64,000 bases of DNA from Aquabacterium sp. OR-4 (GTDB lineage Bacteria > Pseudomonadota > Gammaproteobacteria > Burkholderiales > Burkholderiaceae_C), in contig NZ_JAOCQD020000002.1 in the NCBI RefSeq assembly GCF_025290835.2, positions 186,001 to 250,000 of the forward strand, read 5' to 3'. Numbering within the stretch: the stretch's first letter is position 1; every line of letters starts with the position of its first letter. Below are positions 52,629 through 60,153 of this stretch, piece by piece. The notes beneath the pieces are model-generated. The model was given only the letters and a program-made list of their open reading frames with translations. It made no database searches and had not been told where the DNA came from. Position numbers and translations under genes: made by a program.

Positions 52629-52699
52629 GCGGGTACGCGACGCCACCCGCCAGGCGGGTTGGCGGGCCGGCTTGGGAGCGGCCCGGCGCTCGGCCCGCT
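52629..52699 (+). repeat. Dispersed ~70-bp hairpin repeat, copy 2
   Basis: Between the ends of apaH and the convergent antiporter gene. Its last 38 bp (52662-52699) are identical to 43511-43548. The preceding segment aligns with copy 1 but the small hairpin has a different sequence, ACCCGC-cag-GCGGGT, with pairing preserved. It may terminate or stabilise both transcripts. Confidence 0.75.
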
Positions 52700-52733
52700 G
52701 GACGGGGCACCCGGCTGCCCGCTGCGACGACCT

Positions 52734-53933
52734 CTAGGCGCGGCGCCCCAGCAACTGCGGCATCCGCGCCAGCATCGGCTTGACCACCGGCGTGGTGAGC
52801 ATGGTGCTGCCCACGGCCATCAACAGCAGCGCGGTGAAGCTGTTGGCGGTGATGACCTGCTTGTCGAGCAGGATGTTGGCAAAGATGATCATGATCAGCG
52901 CCTTGGTCTGCAGCAGCCAGCCGATCACCGAGGCCTCGCCGGGCGCCCAGCCCAGCAGACGGCCGGCCAGGCGCAGGCCGGCCAGTTTGCCGGCCACCGA
53001 CACCGCCAGCAGCAGCGCCGCCGCGGCAAACACCGCCGCCCCGCCCACGCCCCACTGGGTGCGCAGCCCGGTCGACAGAAAGAACACCGGCATCGCCACC
53101 AGCAGCACATGGTGGCGCAGCAGGTCCATCTGCTTTTGCTCGAACCAGTGCGCGTCCAGCACCGCGCCGGCCAGAAACGCACCCACCATGTAGTGCAGGC
53201 CCGACCAGTCTGCGCCCAGGCCGCACACGGCCAGCCAGATCAGGGCCACATACCAGCGGTCCATCGCCGGCAGGCGCTGCATCAGCGCACGCAGGGCCAG
53301 CGCGGCCAGCGCAAAGGCGGCCAGAAAGGCCAGCTGCCGGCCCACGCGGGTCCAGTCCATCAGGATCAGCGCCAGCACGGCCCAGATGGCCACGTCATCG
53401 AGGCTGGCGTAGCGCAGGATGCGCTGACCCAGCGGCAGGCGCAGGATCTCCAGCTTCTCCATCAGCAGGATCAGGATCGGCAGCGCGGTCACCGCGCAGG
53501 CCATGCCCAGGCCCAGCACGAACTGCCAGGGCTGCGCAGCCGGCCCCATCCAGCCCGGCCACAGCAGCAGCAGCAAGGCCGCCGCGCTGCCAAACACCAG
53601 CGGCACGCCCAGCGCCAGGCTGGCGGTGATGCCGCTTTCGCGCCGGTGCTGCCAGGCGGCACGCAGGTCGAGCTCGATGCCGGCAATGAACACGAACAGC
53701 ATCACCGCCCACCAGGCCAGGCCGTTGAGCGCGCCGATCACGGCCGGGTTGAAGACGAACCCGTAGTACTCGGGAAAGGCCGCGCCCAGCACGCCCGGCC
53801 CGAGCGCGATGCCGGTCAGGATCTGCACCACCACCAGCGGTGCCCAGTGGTCGGTGCGGCCCACGCGCCACAGCAGGTAGGGCACGCTGAAGATGATCGC
53901 CATGGCGATCAGGTAGATCTCGGTGGTGTTCAC
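52734..53933 (-). CDS. Cation/proton antiporter (CPA2-like)
   Basis: 399-aa membrane protein with about twelve helices. IAMAIIFSVPYLLWRVG, VVQILTGIALGPGVLG, FVFIAGIELDLRAAW, SLDDVAIWAVLALILMDW (acidic pair in the ion-binding helix) and AFLAGAVLD are typical of Na+(K+)/H+ exchangers. No C-terminal TrkA domain is present. Ion specificity cannot be inferred. Confidence 0.85.
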   Translation of the reverse strand: MNTTEIYLIAMAIIFSVPYLLWRVGRTDHWAPLVVVQILTGIALGPGVLGAAFPEYYGFVFNPAVIGALNGLAWWAVMLFVFIAGIELDLRAAWQHRRESGITASLALGVPLVFGSAAALLLLLWPGWMGPAAQPWQFVLGLGMACAVTALPILILLMEKLEILRLPLGQRILRYASLDDVAIWAVLALILMDWTRVGRQLAFLAAFALAALALRALMQRLPAMDRWYVALIWLAVCGLGADWSGLHYMVGAFLAGAVLDAHWFEQKQMDLLRHHVLLVAMPVFFLSTGLRTQWGVGGAAVFAAAALLLAVSVAGKLAGLRLAGRLLGWAPGEASVIGWLLQTKALIMIIFANILLDKQVITANSFTALLLMAVGSTMLTTPVVKPMLARMPQLLGRRA

Positions 53934-54181
53934 GGCAGTTGCGCAGTCAAGGCCGCGGGCAGACAGCGCCCGGGCGGCGCGCAGTGTGACATGCCCCGCC
54001 GGAGTGCCCGCCGCTTGTCAATCCCAGGGCTGACGCTGCCGCCCCGGCTGTGGACGCGTGGCAGCGCCGGCCCGGCGGCATCCCCAATTGAAACCTTGTG
54101 CCCCCCAGGTGCGGCGCCTACGCTGCGCAGCCGGTGTTTACACATCGACACGTGTTGACGCCCTAACCCGAGGAACACACC

Positions 54182-54805
54182 ATGATCACCGCCGAGAAGC
54201 TGCAGAAGTTCGCGCCCAACATCAAGGACGCCGCCACGCACGCCGCCGCCCTGGAGAAGGCCCGCCTTGAAAGCACGGTGGACAATGTGCGCCGCCTGTG
54301 CGCCTTTCTCGGCCAGATCTCGGTCGAGACCGGCGGCTTCACGCTGATGGAAGAAAACATGAACTACCGCAACCCCGAACGCCTGGACGCGCTGTTCTCC
54401 AAGGTCAAGGGTGTCGAGGACGCCAAGGCGCTGATCGCCAAGGGCCCGCAGGCCATTGCCAACCGGGTGTACGGTGGCCGCGCCGACCTGGGCAATGGCG
54501 ACGAGGCCAGCGGCGACGGCTGGCGCTTTCGCGGCTCGGGCTACAAGCAGCTGACCGGCCGCTACAACTACCGCGAGATGGGCAAGCTGGTGAGCCTCGA
54601 CCTCGAGAACAACCCCGACTGGGTGCGCGTGAACCCCACCGCGGCCCAGGTGGCCTTTGCCTTCTGGGACACCAAGAAGTGCTCGCCGCTGGCCGACACC
54701 GGCGACATCGAGGCCATCACCGCGCTGGTCAACGGCCCGGCCAAGCTGGCCCTGCCCGAGCGCCGCGCCGCCACGGCCCGCGCGCTCGACATCTGGATGG
54801 CCTGA
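54182..54805 (+). CDS. GH19 chitinase/endolysin-like glycoside hydrolase
   Basis: 207-aa GH19-fold enzyme without signal peptide, the size of phage endolysins. FLGQISVETGGFTLMEENMNY holds the catalytic Glu region. ANRVYGGRADLGNGDEASGDGWRFRGSGYKQLTGRYNY and LENNPDWVRVNPTAAQVAFAFW are classic lysozyme-like GH19 blocks. A GAGGAA site precedes the ATG. It could be a cell-wall hydrolase, prophage remnant or secretion-system effector. The stop overlaps the start of the next gene (TGATG). Confidence 0.85.
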   Translation: MITAEKLQKFAPNIKDAATHAAALEKARLESTVDNVRRLCAFLGQISVETGGFTLMEENMNYRNPERLDALFSKVKGVEDAKALIAKGPQAIANRVYGGRADLGNGDEASGDGWRFRGSGYKQLTGRYNYREMGKLVSLDLENNPDWVRVNPTAAQVAFAFWDTKKCSPLADTGDIEAITALVNGPAKLALPERRAATARALDIWMA

Positions 54806-55593
54806 TGCAAGCAGCGCGCGGCATCCCCCGGCTTGAGGTTTCCGGCGGCCCGCGGCCGACGCCGCGGCTGGCTGCCACGCTGGCCGCGATGCTGCCTGCG
54901 CTGCCTGCGCTGCCTGCGCTGCTGGCCAGCATCTGGCTGGCGGCCACGCCGGCCCGCCTGGCGGCCGCCGAGCGGCCGATCCTGCCCACCAAGGCTGGCT
55001 CGGCCGCGGGCTTTGTGCCCGCCGGCTGGCAGATCGCCCAGCAGGCCGCGCCCGACCTCAACCGCGACGGCCGCGCCGACGCCGTGCTGCTGCTGCAGCC
55101 CGATGCGCCGCCCGCCGCGCCAGGCACCGGCCGCTCGCCCGAGCGGCTGCTGCTGGTGCTGCTGCAGCAGCGCGACGGCTGGGCCCTGCTGCAGCACAAC
55201 GACCAGCTGGTGCCGCAGGTGGATCTGGCCACGCAGGAAGACCCGCTGATCAACGGCGAACTGCTGGCCGGCAAGGCCGGCAGCTTCAGCCTCTCGCTCG
55301 GCTTTGCCAGCAGCGCCGGCTCGTATTCATCGGCCATGCAGACCTACCGCTTCCGGCTCGACGGCCGCTGCGTGCGCCTGATCGGCCACGACCAGCTGCA
55401 AACCCACCGCGGCACGCTGGACACGCGCGACACCAGCATCAACTTCCTCACCGGCGCGGTGCTGCACACGCTGGGCAATGCCCAGACCGATGCCAGCACC
55501 CGCCAGCGGGCCCGCCTGGCCAGCAACCCGCGCCGCTGCCTGGCCGATCTGGGCAGCGCGCTGGCGTTCGAGCCGCTGGGCCCGGGGCGCTGA
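54805..55593 (+). CDS. Secreted protein of unknown function coupled to GH19 gene
   Basis: 262-aa protein, not assigned to a known family. It has a basic N-terminus and a long hydrophobic segment containing three Leu-Pro-Ala repeats (LPALPALPALLASIWLAATPA), probably a signal peptide. DLNRDGRADAVLLLQ is an EF-hand/VCBS-like calcium loop. LVLLQQRDGWALLQHND and GSFSLSLGFASSAGSYSSAMQTYRFRLDG suggest a beta-rich periplasmic fold. Translationally coupled to the GH19 enzyme, it might protect against that enzyme, but this is only inference. Confidence 0.72.
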   Translation: MQAARGIPRLEVSGGPRPTPRLAATLAAMLPALPALPALLASIWLAATPARLAAAERPILPTKAGSAAGFVPAGWQIAQQAAPDLNRDGRADAVLLLQPDAPPAAPGTGRSPERLLLVLLQQRDGWALLQHNDQLVPQVDLATQEDPLINGELLAGKAGSFSLSLGFASSAGSYSSAMQTYRFRLDGRCVRLIGHDQLQTHRGTLDTRDTSINFLTGAVLHTLGNAQTDASTRQRARLASNPRRCLADLGSALAFEPLGPGR

Positions 55594-55669
55594 CGCCCCC
55601 CGGCGCGGCGCCTTGGCGGGCGCTCACCGGGGATGGCCGGCCCCGGCACCGCCAGCCCGCGCCCGGCCC

Positions 55670-56725
55670 TCAGGCCGCCAGCAACTGGGCCAGGTAGGCA
55701 TCGGCATCGTCGATGTCGAACTCGATCCACATCGGCAGGTGATCGCTCATGCGGTAGGTGCGCCAGTCGCGAAAGCTGCGCCCCGGCCTGGCGGCCCGCT
55801 CGGCCTCGTACAGGGCCGCATCGGCCTCGCGGTACACCTGCTCGAAAAAATCGAACACGCCGGCCGCGCCGGTGGGCCGCATGGCCTGCAGCGTGTTGAA
55901 CACCGCGATCTGGTCGTAGTGCTTGTTGCGGGTGACGTTGGAGCCCGGGATGGCCTGCAGCGGCGGCGGCACGTTGAAACCGGCCAGGTTGATGGCGGCC
56001 ATCGTGGCATCACTGCGGTCGAAGATGTTGAAGTCGCCCAGCAGCAGCAGGTTGTCGCGCTTCGGCTTGTCATCGGGCGCGTACAGCGGCGCACCCGAGA
56101 ACTTGGGCGAGTGCCGGGCGATCGTGCGGGCCAGCGCGATGATCTCTTCCAGCCGCCGGGGATCGAGCGCGGTGTCGGTGCCGTAGTAGATGTGCACCGT
56201 GACCAGCGTGAAGTAGGCCCAGCCGGCACGAAAGGTGGCGATGTAGGGCGAGCGCGCCAGCTGGCGCGGCTCGCCCAGCGCGGCATCGGCCTGGGCCTCG
56301 GAGCGGGGCAGCACCAGCTCGGCCGCCAGCCCGGTGAACGCAACCTTGCTGCGGTCGAACACGAAGGCCATGCGCTCGGCATTGCCCGAGCGGCCCAGCG
56401 TGACATCGGTGACCAGATACTCCCAGCCGGCGCCCAGCAGGCGCACCAGGCGCTGCAGCGCGTAGAGGCTGTCGCGCACCTCCTGCACCGCGATCAGGTC
56501 GAAGCGGCTGGCCACCTCGGCCAGGTAGAAATAGCACTCCTCGCTGCGCGGGCCGTAGCGCGTGGCATCGAACTCGCGCAGGTTCCAGGTGGCCATCAGC
56601 AGGCGCTGCGCGCTGCGCGGCGGCACCTCGGCAGCCAGCGCTACGCGCAGGCGCTGCAGACCCTGCACGGTGCGGCGGCGCACCGCCCCATCGGTGATGC
56701 GGCGCAGATCGGCATAGTGGGGCAT
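55670..56725 (-). CDS. Endonuclease/exonuclease/phosphatase-family protein
   Basis: 351-aa metal-dependent phosphoesterase (DNase I-like fold). MATWNLREFD, IAVQEVRDSLYALQRL (catalytic Glu), VHIYYGTD, LLLGDFNIFDRSD (Asp/Asn) and RMSDHLPMWIEFDI (Ser-Asp-His) are the expected catalytic blocks. The first 40 residues contain a helical Arg-rich segment. The substrate is unknown. No signal peptide is seen. Confidence 0.88.
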   Translation of the reverse strand: MPHYADLRRITDGAVRRRTVQGLQRLRVALAAEVPPRSAQRLLMATWNLREFDATRYGPRSEECYFYLAEVASRFDLIAVQEVRDSLYALQRLVRLLGAGWEYLVTDVTLGRSGNAERMAFVFDRSKVAFTGLAAELVLPRSEAQADAALGEPRQLARSPYIATFRAGWAYFTLVTVHIYYGTDTALDPRRLEEIIALARTIARHSPKFSGAPLYAPDDKPKRDNLLLLGDFNIFDRSDATMAAINLAGFNVPPPLQAIPGSNVTRNKHYDQIAVFNTLQAMRPTGAAGVFDFFEQVYREADAALYEAERAARPGRSFRDWRTYRMSDHLPMWIEFDIDDADAYLAQLLAA

Positions 56726-56980
56726 CGACGGGCTCCCGCGGAGCCTTGACCAGCCCCGGCTGGGCCGACGCTAAGGCGCAGGCCGCACAGCGTCCATCCC
56801 CATGCCGGCTGGCCCGTACCCAGGCGGGCTGAGCGGGCGGGTTGCTGCCGTCCACACGCCGCGCGACCGCCCCACTTCCGCCACGCCATCGGGCCGCCCC
56901 GGCATGCGCCCGGGCACCAGGCCAGTGCTGGCACAATCCGCCCGGCTCCGGCCCCGCCACGGGGCCCCGGCAGACACCGC

Positions 56981-57068
56981 GGAGGCTTGGGGGAGTGGTT
57001 TAACCCAGCAGTCTTGAAAACTGCCGGCCCGCAAGGGCCCGTGAGTTCGAATCTCACAGCCTCCGCCA
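56981..57068 (+). tRNA. tRNA-Ser (anticodon TGA)
   Basis: 88-nt tRNA including CCA. The acceptor stem GGAGGCT pairs with AGCCTCC, and the discriminator G is followed by CCA (57065-57068). The anticodon loop CTTGAAA carries TGA. There is a long variable arm typical of class II tRNA-Ser (GCCGGCCCGCAAGGGCC region), and the T loop is GTTCGAATC. The 3' side is the left boundary of a lower-GC island. Confidence 0.97.
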
Positions 57069-57077
57069 GCGCTCCTG

Positions 57078-57105
57078 CAAAATCGCGCGGTCCGGGTCGA
57101 TTTTG
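57078..57105 (+). terminator. Terminator of tRNA-Ser
   Basis: CAAAATCG (57078-57085) pairs with CGATTTTG (57098-57105), giving an 8-bp stem with an internal T-run, nine bases after the tRNA. This suggests the tRNA unit is complete and the inserted DNA begins beyond it. Confidence 0.75.
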
Positions 57106-57279
57106 TGCGCTTACCCATCATAGAACCCAACGACCATCGAATGGTTGGCTGGGGGTTGCCTGAGCGCATTACGCAACCAGATTGCTGCGGCGCGAAGGTC
57201 CAATTCGCGAGCCTACAAGACGGCTGGCAATCGCCCCCCAACTCGGACAGGCGATCGCACCACTGCTGGGCTCTTGACG

Positions 57280-57560
57280 AGTGCGCCCAACCAAGTATCC
57301 TTCTAGGTGCGCGGGTGAATCGCCCGCTCGCCGCAGTCGACTTTCAAGGTTGTTGGGTAAGTCTGGAAACAGACGCCGGCAGGTTCCATCAGAACGAGCC
57401 GGCACTCGGGTAGGGGGGTCTGAGACCGTCCGTCTCTTCGCCCCGAAGAGAGTTTGTCGCAGGGTTCGGCCATGGGAGGCATGGCAGCTACCAACGACTT
57501 GTCGATGAAGGTGACACGCCTTTCTGCGCCCTACTGTATGGGCTGGCCGAACCACTTTGA
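57280..57560 (+). ncRNA. Candidate retron msr-msd non-coding RNA
   Basis: The 500 bp between the tRNA and the reverse transcriptase have no credible gene but many stems. CCCAAC (57286-57291)/GTTGGG (57352-57357) encloses GCGGG-tgaatcg-CCCGC. Next come GTCTG-gaaa-CAGAC (57361-57374), GCCGGC...GCCGGC with inner GTTC/GAAC (about 57376-57404), and TCTCTTCG-ccc-CGAAGAGA (57433-57451). A 91-nt hairpin is closed by GGTTCGGCCA (57463-57472)/TGGCCGAACC (57544-57553). Retron ncRNAs lie just upstream of their RT, so this is the expected place. I could not assign a1/a2 or the branching G, so ends are provisional. Confidence 0.45.
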
Positions 57561-57584
57561 TTTTCTTTGACTGGAAGCTTAGCG

Positions 57585-58475
57585 TTGGTTGCTGCAAGAC
57601 TGCATCCTGAAAAGGTATCTAGCGAGTCGATCGCCGATTTTCCAGCCCTCTGCAAAGCCCTAGATATCGAAGAGTCGGACTTTGCTACAGCGCTTGCTCT
57701 AAGCGCTGATCAGCGGTACCACAGCAGTGAGGTGCCGAAGCGTGACGGGTCATCGCGCACCGTTCACAACCCACATTTTCTAATCCGAAGGATTCAGCGC
57801 AGAATCAATGCGCGCATCTTCGCACGCTCATCCGTCGTAAAGTGGCCAGATTATGTCTTTGGCTCCGTGCCAAATGACAGCGACCCAAACAGCACGCTAG
57901 GCTCTAGAGACTACGTCAATTGCGCCCGCCAGCACTGCGGTAACAAAAGCATCCTTTCAGTCGACATCAAAGACTTTTTTGACAATATTCATAGAGATTT
58001 AGTCACGGCAATCTTCAGCGATTTTCTCAAGTACCCTCTGCCTGTATCAGAGGTCTTAGCAGACATCTGCTGCAAGAGTGAAAGTATTATCCAAGGTGCG
58101 CTGACCTCAAGCTATATCGCTACTCTCTGTTTGTTCAGAACCGAAGGCCATCTTGTTAAGAAGCTGCAGCACAAAGGCTTAGTTTATACCCGCCTAGTTG
58201 ACGACATCAAAGTATCCAGCCGGGTCGCAGGGTATGACTTCAATTATGCGCTTCGCCAACTGGAGCAGCTTACCAGTGACGCCGGATTGCCACTAAATCT
58301 ACAGAAAACCAAGATCCAGCATGCTGGCATGGCGCCGCTGATGGTTCATGGGCTGCGCGTAGATTTTGGCGAACCACGGCTACCGCCGGACGAGCCCAAA
58401 AGAATTCGAGCCTCTGTCAAGAATCTGGAACTTCTTGCGGCGGGCCCTGGCTATCGAGCCATCCCGCGCGTATAG
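57585..58475 (+). CDS. Retron-type reverse transcriptase, main part (frameshifted)
   Basis: RNA-directed DNA polymerase. From the TTG at 57585, preceded by GGAAG at seven bases, residues 112-117 read NCARQH (retron region X, NAxxH-like). SVDIKDFFDNI (about 125-135) is the first catalytic Asp motif, QGALTSSYIA is motif B, and RLVDDIKVSS (203-212) is the YxDD box with Val. NLQKTK follows, and MVHGLRV is the retron VTG-like region Y. The frame stops at 58475, but the missing thumb continues in the +1 frame to 58794. A TTG at 57567 is an alternative start. Codon use and GC are clearly unlike neighbouring genes, indicating horizontal acquisition. Confidence 0.85.
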   Translation: MVAARLHPEKVSSESIADFPALCKALDIEESDFATALALSADQRYHSSEVPKRDGSSRTVHNPHFLIRRIQRRINARIFARSSVVKWPDYVFGSVPNDSDPNSTLGSRDYVNCARQHCGNKSILSVDIKDFFDNIHRDLVTAIFSDFLKYPLPVSEVLADICCKSESIIQGALTSSYIATLCLFRTEGHLVKKLQHKGLVYTRLVDDIKVSSRVAGYDFNYALRQLEQLTSDAGLPLNLQKTKIQHAGMAPLMVHGLRVDFGEPRLPPDEPKRIRASVKNLELLAAGPGYRAIPRV

Positions 58476-58794
58476 AAAGGACTTTAACCGGTGCATGGGC
58501 CGTGTTAACAAATTGCAGCGCGTCAGCCATAGCCAATATCCTGTCCTGTTGGAAAGAATGCGAAAAATACTCCCGCTTCCATCACATAAGGACATTGATC
58601 GCGCGCAGCGTTTGATTGAGCGACTCAGGCGAGATTTCGAAACCAAACCAAAGTACAAGGATAGCCTTTGGTTCTATAAAAGGTATTACGTCGCAAGCGA
58701 GCGACTAGGAATTCTGAAGCGCTCATTTCCGAAGAAGGCGGAAGATTTGCGCAAATTGCTCCGCCCAATGCGCCCATCCAAGCACTATGAATAA
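58456..58794 (+). pseudogene. C-terminal (thumb) part of the reverse transcriptase, +1 frame
   Basis: Continuation of the RT in the next frame: SRAYRKDFNRCMGRVNKLQR, VSHSQYPVLLERMRKILPLP and a basic helical tail ending PMRPSKHYE. It is the expected RT C-terminal helical region, which reads in register after the GPGYRA of the main frame. The shift point lies between about 58430 and 58470. If joined, the RT would be about 403 aa. This frame ends inside the start of the membrane-protein gene (8-bp overlap), showing that translation originally ran through here. The lesion could be a mutation, a sequencing error or programmed frameshifting. Confidence 0.75.
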
Positions 58795-59521
58795 AGTGAT
58801 CGAGCGAATCAATGAGACTCCGCGGGGAATTTTTGGATTGGGTTTAGCCATTTCCATCGTACTCATCTCCGGCCTTGGAGGCGCTATCGCAGTATTCCTA
58901 TCAACCATAGTTGAGAGCGACCTTTACAGGCTGCCGGTCTGCCTTACGAATGAGTGCGCTAAAGATTTTCTTGGGAAGACCGACCAAGCCTTCATCATTG
59001 CCAAAGCTACAATAGACTTCGCTGTAGGCATCGCGACTACAGGCGGAATATTCGTTGCGTTGCTTAGCTACTTCAATACTGCGGGAAACGCCGCGCTAGC
59101 AAATCATATCGGGCATCTCAAGGTGTTTAGCGACTACCTTGACTCCGAAATCAAGAAGCGGGATCGGCTTGCATCGAAGCACATCGATACGCTCCTGTTG
59201 TACGCAAGCATATTTGATCAATCCAGAGGTGGGAAAACTTCAATCTCGCCCAGGTACCATGAATTCATCCGTACGCTCAATAATCTCATTGAGGAATCCA
59301 ACGCCAGGTCGGTAGTTGGAACACCTGGCGGATTCAGTTATAACCTGCATCAACGACGAATGCGCGACCATATGTTAACTGTCGGCATAACAGTCTACCT
59401 CGCGCCTCGCGTTGACTACTTGGAGATGGAAGATCAGATATTCTCACTGATCAACCGGATCAACCAATCGTTCTGCGCAGCAGGCGTGTTACCAATGCTT
59501 GCCGAACGCAAGTATCGATAA
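58787..59521 (+). CDS. Two-TM retron effector-like membrane protein (Ec48 type)
   Basis: 244-aa protein with two membrane helices, about 15-39 (IFGLGLAISIVLISGLGGAIAV) and 76-96 (IDFAVGIATTGGIFVALLSY). A short loop between them carries CLTNEC (C52, C57). The cytosolic remainder contains NHIGHLKVFSDYLDSEIKKR and a Gly-rich GTPGGFS. This layout, with CxxxxC just before TM2 and a helical cytosolic tail, recalls the 2TM effector of retron Ec48, which permeabilises the membrane when phage inactivates RecBCD. Family membership is inferred from layout and recalled sequence pattern. Start ATG 58787 overlaps the RT end by 8 bp. Confidence 0.72.
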   Translation: MNKVIERINETPRGIFGLGLAISIVLISGLGGAIAVFLSTIVESDLYRLPVCLTNECAKDFLGKTDQAFIIAKATIDFAVGIATTGGIFVALLSYFNTAGNAALANHIGHLKVFSDYLDSEIKKRDRLASKHIDTLLLYASIFDQSRGGKTSISPRYHEFIRTLNNLIEESNARSVVGTPGGFSYNLHQRRMRDHMLTVGITVYLAPRVDYLEMEDQIFSLINRINQSFCAAGVLPMLAERKYR

Positions 59522-59750
59522 TTCATCACAAGACGAAGAGTCGATCCCTCCACTGGGATTGACGCCTGTCATGCTCGGCTGCACTCGCCCTAGTGACTGC
59601 GCTCTTGACTACGACGTGATAGCACGATTCAGGAGTTGTACGTTCTGACCCACCGGGCCAGGACGGCTCACACATGGCTCCGAGATATATCCACAGAATT
59701 GTGATCCAGATTCATAATTGACTCATATCTTCTGAGCCAATCGGGCAACC

Positions 59751-59921
59751 ATGGCCCACATTGCCTACCTCCGGGTTTCGACCGCGAATCAGTCTGTTGA
59801 TTCCCAGCGCCACGCACTGCTACAGGCCACAGCCAGCGCGACCCCGGAAATCGACGCGCTCGGTTCGGCGCAGGCGGCTAGAACCTTGGCCTTGATATCG
59901 GAACTGTGGCGCAGCCGATGA
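59751..59921 (+). pseudogene. Truncated serine recombinase (resolvase) remnant
   Basis: A 56-codon frame starting ATG at 59751. Its first 24 residues read MAHIAYLRVSTANQSVDSQ-RHALL, the N-terminal strand and catalytic Ser loop (YLRVST) of resolvase/invertase-type recombinases. After about residue 26 the similarity ends (ASATPEIDALGSAQ...), and a TGA follows at 59919-59921. The rest of the catalytic domain and the DNA-binding domain are missing. A degraded mobile-element gene at the right end of the retron island. Confidence 0.72.
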
Positions 59922-60153
59922 CCGGAATTGGGATGCATAGGTGTCCACCAATGAATAGCAGCAGGCGCGGCGACATTCAGTTTCTAGTTTGGGAGGTCGA
60001 TCAGGTCCCCCGGTCGCTCCCCGTTTCCTACTTCGTCATCGAAGCCCCGAAATCGGGAGCAGTGAGGTTCCAAGTGCAATCCGTTGCTTCCGGCGCGGTG
60101 CAACCCAATGCTTCAAGTCACACCCCCTTCGCCCCTCCTGCCCCCCGCGCCGC
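59922..60153. other. Right edge of the island, no gene seen
   Basis: Composition shifts from mixed to high-GC host DNA around 60,110. No copy of the tRNA-Ser 3' end and no gene was recognised here. Confidence 0.5.

Noticed and set aside
57030..57068. Search for a duplicated tRNA-Ser 3' end as an attR site
   Set aside because: No convincing second copy of the T-arm/acceptor sequence was found between 57.1 and 60.2 kb by eye.
57585..58794. RT as a group II intron or diversity-generating element protein
   Set aside because: No maturase or HNH domain, no intron-like domain V beside it, and no template/variable repeat. The NAxxH-like and VTG-like motifs and the coupled membrane gene fit a retron better.
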